A DNA stretch of 64,000 bases. Source: Thamnidium elegans (taxonomy: Eukaryota > Mucoromycota > Mucoromycetes > Mucorales > Mucoraceae). Of the stretch, positions 22,861 through 33,195 are shown one piece after another (the stretch's first letter is position 1; every line of letters starts with the position of its first letter). Position numbers and translations under genes: made by a program. The stretch is from assembly GCA_025201345.1 (NCBI GenBank), contig JAIXMG010000040.1, forward strand, positions 124,001-188,000, read 5' to 3'. The notes below the pieces were generated by a model. That model did no database searches. It was not told where the DNA came from and saw only the letters and a program-made list of their open reading frames with translations.

Positions 22861-25066
22861 GGTATAAGAGCTTCTTTACGAAGTTTGAGTACAGTAATAG
22901 AGCTAAAGCAGAAGAAGCGATAAAACACCACTTAGAGACGTTAAGGACACAGATGAAGCCTACAGATATCGGACAATGGGCTGAAAGCAAGTTGATCACG
23001 TTGGACGCGGTAATTATAATAATAGGCTCTTTTAATCTCTTTTTTAATTGACTATTTCTATGAAGGATTTAAAAACAAATCCCTTAGACCTTCACTGGCA
23101 ATTGGTCGAACAAGAAAATAACACTCGCCCTTGCTCGTTTGGAAGGATCTATCTATCTCAGAACTAGAAAGAGCGCATTAGAAGATGACTCAAACCAATT
23201 GGAAGATTGCCAGAAGTCACAAAAGATGGTGCACCTCCAACAAATAGCAGGTAAAAAACATGTTTTTTTTTTAAATTACATATGAGTACGTGAAAAAAGT
23301 AAATATATTATGATGATTAAATAAATCCTTTTTATCATAGTTAAATAAACATGATTAAATTAACCTATTTATTCTATCATTTTTCTTTTCTTCTTTCTTT
23401 TTTTTTTTAACAATGAATTCTTATACAAGCAAATATCTTTTATATAACCAAATGCCTAAATATTTCCCTATGATATGGTGGTGTACCAGGAATTTCCCTA
23501 AATTGGCACTGGTGGTGTAAATGGCGATGTACCAAGGATTAACCCAAAAAATTATAGTGGTTGAAAAGGACTCTGAGGAACCACTAAACGGTTAGTGCTA
23601 ATGAGGCTTTTCCTTAACCCCTTCCCCAGTTACGTATATACTAATCTACTTTTTGTGACGTTTCAGTTATTCCTCACCAAATTCTAACGAGAGTGACATC
23701 GGCGGCTCGTTAAAACGGTACATATTATGCTACCACGAATTAACTCCGTTCAAGCAAAACAAGATCAATAGTTCGGATGTCAAAATGTATGATGATATGC
23801 TTATGAGCCTGGAAGATATCTTGTAAGTGATAACTTAAATCAATTTGATATATGCTGTTACTGATAAACATTTCGTTGTAGGAAAATTTCATCAATTGAT
23901 TACTTGGAAGGTGAGAACAGAATGGAAGCAAAAGAACTCAGTAACAAAGATACAACAATAGTTCAAACATTCACTAGGGTTAGCTCAATATTTATAACCT
24001 GCTTATTTTTACTAAAACTCAAAAATAATAGGCAATCAATTATAAAAAAGGGTTTGATCTTATTCCTCATACGTTGGAGGAAATGCCTTTATTTACTTTT
24101 TTACACACAACGTAAGCTATACACATGATCAATCATTTGCGAGCATGTAATATGTAAACCGTCATTTATTTAATATCTTTAGGTACGATAATATTGTCAA
24201 TGAAATGCCTGACTTGCTAACGAAAAAGAATCACGAAGACGAGTTCAAAACGAATCACATCCTTGCTCTTCTGAAATATATATTTCAAGATAGTAAAAAT
24301 AGTTTAACGTTAAGATGGTAAAGATGTTTGAAATAACATTTCTCCTTATCTAATAAATTGGTCAATTAATATTCTTATCCTTTAGTGATATCCCTTCTCA
24401 AGCATATAGAAATACAGATAAAATTTTGTTTTCTATAATGAGAGTAGATTTTACGGTGTATTACAGAAACATCGAAATCGCCGCTATTGAAGTAAAGCCA
24501 TTGAATGTGTATGATAGATCGGTGGAGCATGATGAAGTTAGATTGGGAGAACTGACGAAGAAACTACTTCATAAAAGAATGGCAACAGCAAAGAGTAAAA
24601 AGGAATTTTCTACTTTTAGCATGTGCTTTAATGGTATGTACTTATTATTTGGAAATGTGTAGTGTACTCTTCTATTTTGATTAACATATATATTCTATTA
24701 GGTACAAATATAAATGTATCAAATGAAGTATGATGATGGAAATTATACCTATACCAAGCTCAGCACTGCCACTTTACCTACCCTCAGCACCACATTTACT
24801 CATATGCAACTTTCTTTGGAATCAATCATTGCTTTCAAGGTAAAATAAGCCTTTTAATTTATCTGATAACTAAAGATTTAACTGTTATTTTTTAGGATTT
24901 AATTCTTAATACCTTACCAGTCAAATTTCATGTCAATTTGACTATTTTGGAGCCCCAAAATAATAAAAAGCTCAATGGTCCTTGTTCTCAGGCGTCTGAC
25001 AGACTCTGCTCTTTTATCATCATCTCATGCTTTCTAACAGTCCTCATACTCTTCATAGAACTGTGA
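22861..25066 (+). pseudogene. Lineage-specific family gene (DF...EVKP core), interrupted copy
   Basis: Exons read in order: KFEYSNRAKAEEAIKHHLE...DIGQWAESKL; LARLEGSIYLRTRKSALED; a short VVEKDSEEPL; GSLKRYILCYHELTPF...MSLEDIL; ISSIDYLEGENRME; FDLIPHTLEEMPLFTFL; YDNIVNEMPDLLTKK; DIPSQAYRNTD...RVDFTVYY, loop, IAAIEVKPLN, DEVRLGELTKKLLHKRM; YTYTKLSTATLPTL; and a last exon ending FIIISCFLTVLILFIEL. This tracks the intact paralogue at 33196-35017 exon by exon. Differences: no ATG at the 5' end, a one-base shift after the core exon (GTATGATGATGG would stop), a transposable element filling an intron (23281-23544), and a C-terminus replaced by a hydrophobic segment. The Asp plus E-x-K resembles a PD-(D/E)XK core; the Pro before Asp is Val here. 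Probably a recent pseudogene. Confidence 0.55.
23281..23544. mobile_element. MITE-1, copy 2, inside an intron
   Basis: Shares GATTAAATAAATCCTTTTTATCATAG, the AACAATGAATTC box, AAATGCCTAAATAT and the right terminus TAAATTGGCACTGGTGGTGT...ACCAAGGATTAACC with the other copies (each quoted part is a separate short match). It lies between two exons of the 22.9-kb family gene on the plus strand. The left terminus is not intact here. Confidence 0.6.
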
Positions 25067-26082
25067 GCTTAAAAAGAACATTATTTTTTTATGTTAAAGT
25101 AATGGGTTAGATTATTGCAGGTTTTGACTTTTTTTTAGCTATTTGCAAAATGATATATGTATTCCCAAAGTCTATTCTTTATCCATCACTCCTTCACAAA
25201 CTAAATTCTAATTTCAAGCTACTTTTTTTTCACTAAATCCTTAAATTGGTGCTGGAGAATGAAGTGCATGTAAAAAAATGGGATTGACGACAAAAGTACG
25301 GCTCTTGATTTTCGGGACGATTTAATTTGCCTTGTGATACGCTTGACGATAAAAGCGGCATATGACCCGGTTCGTTTTTTTTTTTGGAGTACCTAGTGTA
25401 AATGAAACTTTTATTTTTTGTGTGTATTAAATGAAAAGACGGCATAATCCTACTTTCCTCAAGTATATTTAAGCTTCTCTATTATATATTATATCTCGAA
25501 TGCTGCGATTAGGTCTCTTTTTTTTTTTTAAAAAAAAAAGAAACGATAGATAAGTATTCATAAAAAAAGGGTATACATAAATCGTATAATATAAAAAAGA
25601 AGGTTTAGTGTTTCGATCACGCCGAACTCAAGTTCGAATTTATACGTTTATTTTAACTATTATAAAAAAATCTATTGAAAACTAAAAGCGTAAAAGTAAT
25701 GATATATCAAAAGTAAAAAAGAAAAAGAAGAAGAAAAAACATATAACATATATATTGATAATCGTTTTGATTATATGAGGGGGACTGGGTCGTAGAATTT
25801 GAATGTATAGTTTATTCGTAAGGTCGAGATTGAATATTATAATACCATATCGAATCATGCCAAATTACGTACAAATAAAATAAGGATTTAGCTAACCATA
25901 CCATTGTTTAACTATAATATATTTTTTTTTATCAAAGACAGAACTTCTACTCCTCGTTCTCTTTTCTTCTTTTTTCTTTTTCTCGTATTCTTTTTTTATT
26001 TTTTATTTTACTTTGAAGTATATTTATTATTATTTAATGGATAGTTGTAGTAATAAAAGCTCATCGATTACACTGTATATAA
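25067..26082. other. Spacer and promoter region of the MFS gene
   Basis: No gene is supported. Poly(T) and poly(A) runs occur near 25520, and a pyrimidine-rich block lies at 25944-26010 shortly before the transporter start. Confidence 0.4.
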
Positions 26083-27972
26083 ATGAAGGAGGACCAAATC
26101 ATGCCAATTGTAAAATTTAATATGCTACACAATAGATCGATTACTCAATGTTTTTTTTTTGCAATGTCTTATGTAGATGTTCAGAAAGAAGAAAATATTA
26201 ATGATGAATATACTGAGACTTTAAACGAGCAAGAATCTGAGGGCCTAAAGCCATGGCTAGTTGTTTTAGCAACGTTTTTAGTGTTAGTTGTAGGATTAGG
26301 TGCTGGTACAGGATGGTAATTTTTTAATACCATTATTTGTAAAAGAGAAACACTGATTTATGTCTTTTTTTTTAAAAAAAATAGGGGTAATATATTCTTT
26401 AGCAAGCTCGGCTATAATACTAACTTCTTTTAAAAAAATATAGGCGTTATGCAAAACTATTTTGAACAACACGATGAGTTTGAAGGAACTCCAAATCTAT
26501 CCTTTCAACTTACGTTTGTTGCAACGATTTGTAACATTTTAATCAATTTATTAGCACCGCTAGGTCAATTAATGCTGGCACTAATGGAAGCAAGAACTGT
26601 ATTATTTACTGCTATTGTATTATGTTCTGCCGGTTTATTGCTAGCCAGCTTTAGTACGCAGGTATGTAAATCAGGATCATCGTCCAAACAAAAACATAAT
26701 TACGAAAAAATTTATTTACCTCAGTTGCATTGTAGGTTTGGCATCTGTATCTGACACATGGTGTTATATATGGTATAGGGTCGTCTATCTTGTTTTACGT
26801 AAGAATATATTCTGTTATAATATCGCAATAACTAAAAAATAAAATAAAAAATAGATTGCACTTAGTGTCGTTCCATTATGGTTTGTAAAAAACCGAGGTA
26901 TTGCTTTAGGTATCATATCAAGCGGTATTAGTATTGGTGGTCTTGTTATGCCTCTTATTATGGAACCTCTTAATACAAAATTAGGTGCAGCATGGTAAAA
27001 TTAGAAAAAAAAAGAATTATTGGTAATAAAATATAAAAATTTATGTTTACAATAGGTGCTACAGAATTTTAAGCTTAATATGTTTTGCCGTAGGTGTACT
27101 AGCTTGCTTGATTTTTAAGAACAAAAAGAAGGAAGATACGAAGCCGGAAAAGCTAAACATAAAAGAGATGTTCGATTTCAGTATTGCTAAAGATGGAAAA
27201 TTCTTACTATGGTGTGCCACTGATATTTTACTTGAAGCTGCATTTAATATACCATATTATTTTTTACCATGTATATATATATAAAAAAAAACATAAGAAT
27301 ACCTGATATAAATTTAACTTGAGTATATTTTTTATATATAGCATACGCTACCCATCTCGGTTTAACATCTTCTCAGGGAGCTATTATTTTATCTGCAGGG
27401 TCGGGCATGAATGCCTTTGGAAGAGTTGTATCCGGGTAAGAACCTATATAATATAAGAGAAAAAAAATGCATGTGTTTAGATGATCGCTTACCTTTTTTT
27501 TTTTTTAAGATTTTTAGCTGACTATGTTGGCCATGTCAATATTATTATTATCTATTCGATTATCTCTGGACTATCAAATTTGGTAATTTGGACTTATGCA
27601 AACTCGTTCGGAACGCTGATGGCATTTTCAATTATTTTTGGTTTCTTTGGTGGCGCGTTTATTACATTAAGTAAGGTCATATATTATTTATTTTATAACT
27701 TTAACTAATTTATCAACAACAAAAAAGCACCTACAATTACGTTGCTTACAACAGGATACGAAAAATTTGATTCTGGACTTTCTGTGTTTCTCGTTATTAC
27801 TGTTATTTCCATGTTTGGACCTAATCTTGCAGGTGCAATTGAAGGATCTTTGGGTAGTAATCACCCATTTGATAGTTACAAGTATTTTACAGGCGCTTGT
27901 TATTTAGCAGGTGCTGCGTTATTGATTATTTTTAAGTTGGCTTTAAATATAAATCCTTTTGTTAAAATTTAA
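26083..27972 (+). CDS. MFS transporter, monocarboxylate-transporter (MCT/SLC16) type
   Basis: Plasma- or organelle-membrane transporter of the major facilitator superfamily. After an acidic cytosolic N-terminus (EENINDEYTETLNEQESEG), the first helix reads PWLVVLATFLVLVVGLGAGTGWG, followed in later exons by the second to sixth helices, the linker KNKKKEDTKPEKLNIKEMFD, and helices seven to twelve, with SYATHLGLTSSQGAIILSAG and FGGAFITL. The D-to-G-rich first helix (xGxGxGxxW), GRVVSGFLADYVG loop and order fit the fungal MCT-like group. I count about seven short introns; the last exon ends at 27972. Two in-frame ATGs exist, 26083 and 26164; the second gives a more typical N-terminus because the first adds a stretch spanning a poly(T) run. 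Substrate cannot be read from sequence; yeast relatives include proteins without proton-monocarboxylate activity. Confidence 0.85.
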
Positions 27973-28685
27973 TAACCTATACATACTTATTAAAAGATTA
28001 TATGTAATCGTATATTCTAGAAAAGAGTTTATTGAAGTCTTCTAGAAATTTCAAGACTTGAGTGCTAGAAACAAGTCTAAAAAGCCGTAACAGATGACAT
28101 AACGCTAGCCAATGAAACAGAAGTTACTCTGGGCGAAACTTGCTGTTTCTATCATCATTTTTTGGTGTTTAATAACTTGAGCTCTTTTTTTCTTCTTCTC
28201 TTTTCTTAACATCTCGCTTCAAACACAGTCGATATAAGCGGACCACACCCCTTTGTATTGACGTTACAAGTATATATACTAAACAACAACAACAAAAAGC
28301 AGATTAACTAAAAGACGTTATCTCAAAGATGATCGTTGTTTTATATTATGTTTTGTATTAAAAGCCATGATCAATCGATTTGGATATATCCTTTAAACAG
28401 AATGTTTTATCAAGTATTATCTTACCTTTAGCTTAAATCATGCTAGTTTAATAAATCATGATTATTATTTCTCGTGAACAAGAAATATGCTTATTTTATG
28501 CTGTACCGTGCAATGTAAGATATAGATATATGCCTCACGGAGAATCCTAAAATGTGCATTACACCTGGTAAACGACTATTCTCATTGGTTACTCAAAAAA
28601 GTATTGTGTGTGTTGTGGGAGAAAAAGCACTTTCCTTTTTTATTTTATTTCTTTTTCTTTCGTTATTACATAAAAATAAAATAAT
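27973..28685. other. Spacer and VPS27 promoter region
   Basis: No gene. TTTTCTTTT-type pyrimidine tracts precede the VPS27 ATG. Nothing else is decisive. Confidence 0.35.
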
Positions 28686-31059
28686 ATGGGTACTTTTTGG
28701 TGGGGACAAAGCGCTTTAGACGAGTTAATTGGTAACATATATATACTTTATGTACACTATACACTTTTTCTAATATTTTTTCTTACAGAAAAGGCTACTT
28801 CCGAACTATTACCAGCTGGTCAAGTTGACCTAGCTCTTCATCTCGAAATCAGCGATCAAATAAGGAGCAAAAAAGTAAACCCAAAAGACGCCATGAAATC
28901 ATTAAAGCAACGTCTTGGACATAAAAATCCCAATGTTATACTTGCTACTTTATCTGTAAGTATAATATATATAAAAATTACACCGTGCCAAGACTTTTCT
29001 AAAAAAAAAAAAAAAATACGTATATATTTAGTTAGTAGATACTTGCATGAAGAATAGCGGTAGTAGTTTTGTAAAAGAAGTAGCTACTAGAGATTTTATG
29101 GAAGAAATCACTCACTTGATAAAAGTACCTGTAAATTTTTGTTCATATTGTTTGTGTGTGCAGAAAGATTTTTTTTTTTTTACTAATAAGTGTATATGTA
29201 TAGACTGGATGTAATCAAGACGTGAAACAAAAAGTATTATATCTTATTCAAGTATGGGGAATTGCTTCCAAAGGAAACTCGTCATTAAGTTATATATCTG
29301 GAACTTATAGCTTACTACGTGCTGAAGGATATACTTTTCCACCAATAACTGAAAGAATAGATTCAATTTTGTTAGAAACAGCCGTGGTAAGACCCAAAAA
29401 AAAAAAACAATCTTTTTTTCTTTCTTTCTTTCTGATAGCTATTATTTAAAAAAAAAAAAAAGGCCCCTGAATGGACTGACTCAGATTGTTGTGAACGTTG
29501 TAGAACGCCATTTACATTGACCAATAGAAAGGTACTATACATCGACGCCATTTTTTATTGTAACCTCCTTTAAATCTTATTTATATATATATATAGCATC
29601 ATTGCAGACAATGTGGTGCCACATTTTGTCAACAATGCTCATCCAAGAACATTCCATTACCACACCTTGGTATCAACGACACAGTACGTGTATGTGACGG
29701 TTGTTACATTAAAGTAAAACTATCCAAAGTAGCCGATAAAGACGCTATGCCGAACTTACTCGGCACATCATCTTCCATCTCTTCTTCATTAACACCAGCA
29801 TATACGCCTTCTATCAAGACCAAAACTGCCGAAACCGTAACAACTGCTACTGCAACCATGACAACCACTCCTCCCCCTGACGACCAATTCGAAGACGATT
29901 TAAAAAAGGCAATCGAGATCTCATTAAAAGAATCAGAGCAGCAAAAGAAACTATCATCTTATAATAAAAAAGATCCAGTTATTGTAAAAAAGACAAAGGA
30001 GGAACAGGAGGAAGAAGAGAATCTGGCGGCTGCAATTGCTGCTTCCTTAAAGGATATGGAGATCGGTAGCACTGTTCAATCTCGTACTTTTAACAGTAAT
30101 GAATTATCTTCAATTGACATGGAGAATATTCAATTGTTTTCTACTTTAATACAGCGTGTAAGATCAATGGGTGGTGATATATCAGGTGACTCTCAAATCA
30201 ATAAATTGTATACTCAAATTGGTGCTCTTCAACCCAAGTTAGTGAAAACATTAGACGACACCAGTCAAAAGCATGGTAATACCCTCCTCCTTTTATTACA
30301 TTAAAACATACTAACCAAAAAAAATAAAAATTGGTAGATAATTTTGTACAATTACATGAAAAATTAAATAAAGCTGTCAAAGCTTACGACAATTTATTGG
30401 AACAAAGACTATCAAACGCTACACATCGTAACAGTGTATCTTACACTCCTTATTATGGTACGTACAATGCTCCATCTACTAACACGCCTTATAATCAAGC
30501 GCCATCATATACCCTCCCCACGACTGTTTCTTCTATATCACAGCCCGACATATTATACCAGTCAAACTACTCACAGTACCCCATCATATCTGCCACACCA
30601 CAACAATACAACGTCGTGCCTAGTACACCACAACAATACAACGCCGTGCCTAGTACACCACAGCAGTACAATACCGTGTCTAGTACACCACAGCAATACA
30701 ATACTATACCTAGTACCCCGGTTCAACAGCATTATACAGCTGACACTCCAGCTCAACTTCCATACACTTCAACGCCTATCCAACCTTACACTCAATCTTA
30801 TCCTACTAGTACTCCGCCTTATGCTCAACCTTATACAAGTACACCTATCACACCTACTCCACAATTTCCAATCACTCCTATAACTCCAGTTTCATCAACT
30901 GCAACGCAACCATCTCAGCTGCAATACACCTCTTACCAGCAGCAATTCCCATCTGTTCCAACTACGGCCCCTGAATATTATAATTCTCAACCGAATTATT
31001 ACAATAGTCAACAACAACAAAAGCAACCTGCTGAAGAGGCCCCTCTTATTGAACTTTAA
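28686..31059 (+). CDS. VPS27: ESCRT-0 subunit Vps27 (VHS-FYVE-UIM)
   Basis: Endosomal sorting protein that binds ubiquitinated cargo and PI3P and recruits ESCRT-I. The VHS domain spans the first exons ([39 protein letters not shown]). The FYVE domain follows with the zinc ligands C-x2-C (DCCERC), the R-x-H-H-C-R-x-C-G core ([19 protein letters not shown]) and the closing VCDGCY. Two UIM-like helices come next: [18 protein letters not shown] and [17 protein letters not shown] predicted helical segment ([18 protein letters not shown]) is the likely Hse1/GAT-type partner region. The tail is Pro/Gln/Tyr-rich with a 30-bp repeat giving PSTP motifs, which fit the P-(S/T)-x-P ESCRT-I signal, and ends APLIEL, resembling a clathrin box. 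About seven short introns; all joins I checked are in frame. Start at the ATG 28686 matches the VHS domain start. Confidence 0.95.
30601..30720 (+). repeat. 30-bp coding repeat, 4 units, in VPS27
   Basis: Four exact-length units encode QQYN-x-(V/I)-(P/S)-STP. Units 1, 2 and 4 keep PSTP; unit 3 has SSTP. Confidence 0.95.
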
Positions 31060-31607
31060 AATAAACAAGATACATATAAATGACCCACTTTCTTTTTTTT
31101 TTTAAAAAAAAAAGTAAATGTTAAGTGTATTGAAGGTTTGAGTAGAATACAAAATAGGTTTAATTAGGCTCGAGTAGTCTTATGTAGCTTCAGTAGTATT
31201 GATAATTTCAATGAGACTTTAGTAGATCCAGAACAAACTCAAGTAATTAGTAGAATAAATACAGAGTAACAGTTGTTCAGTAAGAGTATCTAACAGTTTC
31301 TTTTAAAAAAAAACGGCCGTAGGTTAAACTTTTTTGGACAGAAATAAAAATAAGTATAGCTGGCAAAATTATATGATAGTTACGCTCTAGTTTATTTTTA
31401 CTTTTTTTTACGAATGTAAACAGCAAAGCCCATCATAGATATACGTTGGAATAAAGTAAAACAAACACGATGTCTATTGAAACTTCTCTCTTTCCAAGTG
31501 CCCTAATAATTTCAAATTTTAAGTATTATCTGACTGCAATTTACTGAGGTGCCCCAAGTACATATTCGTCAAAAAAAATACGTCACCCTTTTTTAATTAA
31601 CCGTGCA
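31060..31607. other. Spacer downstream of VPS27
   Basis: No gene. It contains ACAGTTGTTCAGTAAGAG at about 31268, which recurs near 35740 with further similarity around it (GAGTAG-rich blocks), so a short dispersed repeat is present. Confidence 0.4.
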
Positions 31608-32717
31608 ATCAATTATTTCCCTACTTTTTCTCATCTTATTCCATGTTATAGAGATGAGAGTAACTGTTCCTCATTGCTTCGCTTGGGGTCTTGTGTTTAT
31701 TTTGTTTAAGATGAACTTAAAGATTGAAGACCTGGATCTTGTTTCACTGTCCGTGGTACTAAGAAGTGGTGATTCACTCTTTTTATCGGGTCTTCCTGAC
31801 AGGTTACGATTGCAAGGCAGATAGGAGTGTATCGTTTCGATATTACACTTAATGCTAATCCTTCGCTATCTCTTATCTCGAAATTACTGTAATTAGTAGG
31901 AAGGTATTTCAGGTATGATTAAGTTCAGTGACAAATAGTTGATTCTAGTAAAATGTTTATTTTTTTGTTATTTTTTCAATCGATTTTTTCCTAGTTTATT
32001 CCATGTTATATAGAGATAAGAGTAACTGTTCCTCATTGCTTCGCTTGGGGTCTTGTGTTTATTTTGTTTAAGATGAACTTAAAGATTGAAGACCTGGATC
32101 TTGTTTCACTGTCCGTGGTACTAAGAAGTGGTGATTCACTCTTTTTATCGGGTCTTCCTGACAGGTTACGATTGCAAGGCAGATAGGAGTGTATCGTTTC
32201 GATATTACACTTAATGCTAATCCTTCGCTATCTCTTATCTCGAAATTACTGTAATTAGTAGGAAGGTATTTCAGGTATGATTAAGTTCAGTGACAAATAG
32301 TTGATTCTAGTAAAATGTTTATTTTTTTGTTATTTTTTCAATCGATTTTTTCCTAGTTTATTCCATGTTATATAGAGATAAGAGTAACTGTTCCTCATTG
32401 CTTCGCTTGGGGTCTTGTGTTTATTTTGTTTAAGATGAACTTAAAGATTGAAGACCTGGATCTTGTTTCACTGTCCGTGGTACTAAGAAGTGGTGATTCA
32501 CTCTTTTTATCGGGTCTTCCTGACAGGTTACGATTGCAAGGCAGATAGGAGTGTATCGTTTCGATATTACACTTAATGCTAATCCTTCGCTATCTCTTAT
32601 CTCGAAATTACTGTAATTAGTAGGAAGATATTTCAGCTATGGTTAGTTTCGGTGACAAACAATTGATTATAGTAAAATACTTATTTTTTCAATCAATTTT
32701 TTCCTAGTTTACTCAAT
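31608..32717. repeat. Tandem repeat, 362-bp unit, 3 copies
   Basis: The string TAACTGTTCC starts at 31661, 32023 and 32385, giving an exact 362-bp period twice. The central 250 bp or so of the units look identical by eye (for example GCTTCGCTTGGGGTCTTGTG and GGCAGATAGGAGTGTATCG), while the first unit's left edge and the third unit's right edge diverge. No long ORF persists across units in a conserved frame beyond a 73-codon frame in the first copy, and no RNA family is recognised. Confidence 0.95.
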
Positions 32718-33195
32718 AAAATACTCTTGTGCCCACTCATCTTGTACAAATGAATTGTGTTATATAGTAGTTGTTTGTGTTTCCGTTACATTGGACTATC
32801 AAATAATGGATTTTATTATTTGGCTTCTCGTGAACTCTGCACTATATATAAGTCTATTTAAGGGGAATTAAGGGCTAATTGTTCATGTGTCATTAAACGA
32901 AAAGTCGTCTTGGTTGTAATATCGCAGATTAGTTAAATACAATATTCTGATTAGAAGAGTTTTTTTTTTTTTTCAGTGCTTGCAACATCTGAAATGTGCT
33001 ATGTAAAGAGATATAAAAAATTAACCGGTAACTTTTTTTTTTTTGCCAACTACAATATTTGTACTCAGAAATAGACATGGCAGCAGCCTCGACATACCAT
33101 TTTTTATGAGCCACAATTTCAAGCTAGATAAATATATTTATTGGATAAAAAGGTATTACATAAGTGTTTACGGTAAAGGGAGTAGGAAAAAAAAA
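32718..33195. other. Spacer
   Basis: No gene recognised between the tandem repeat and the 3' end of the family gene. Two poly(T) runs lie at 32960 and 33032. Confidence 0.35.

Noticed and set aside
30434..30883. 149-codon plus-strand frame inside VPS27
   Set aside because: It is an out-of-frame shadow of the Pro/Tyr-rich tail of Vps27, produced by the repetitive codons.
31603..31824. 73-codon frame in the first unit of the 362-bp repeat
   Set aside because: It depends on sequence at the edge of the first unit; the frame is not maintained as a conserved start in the other units.
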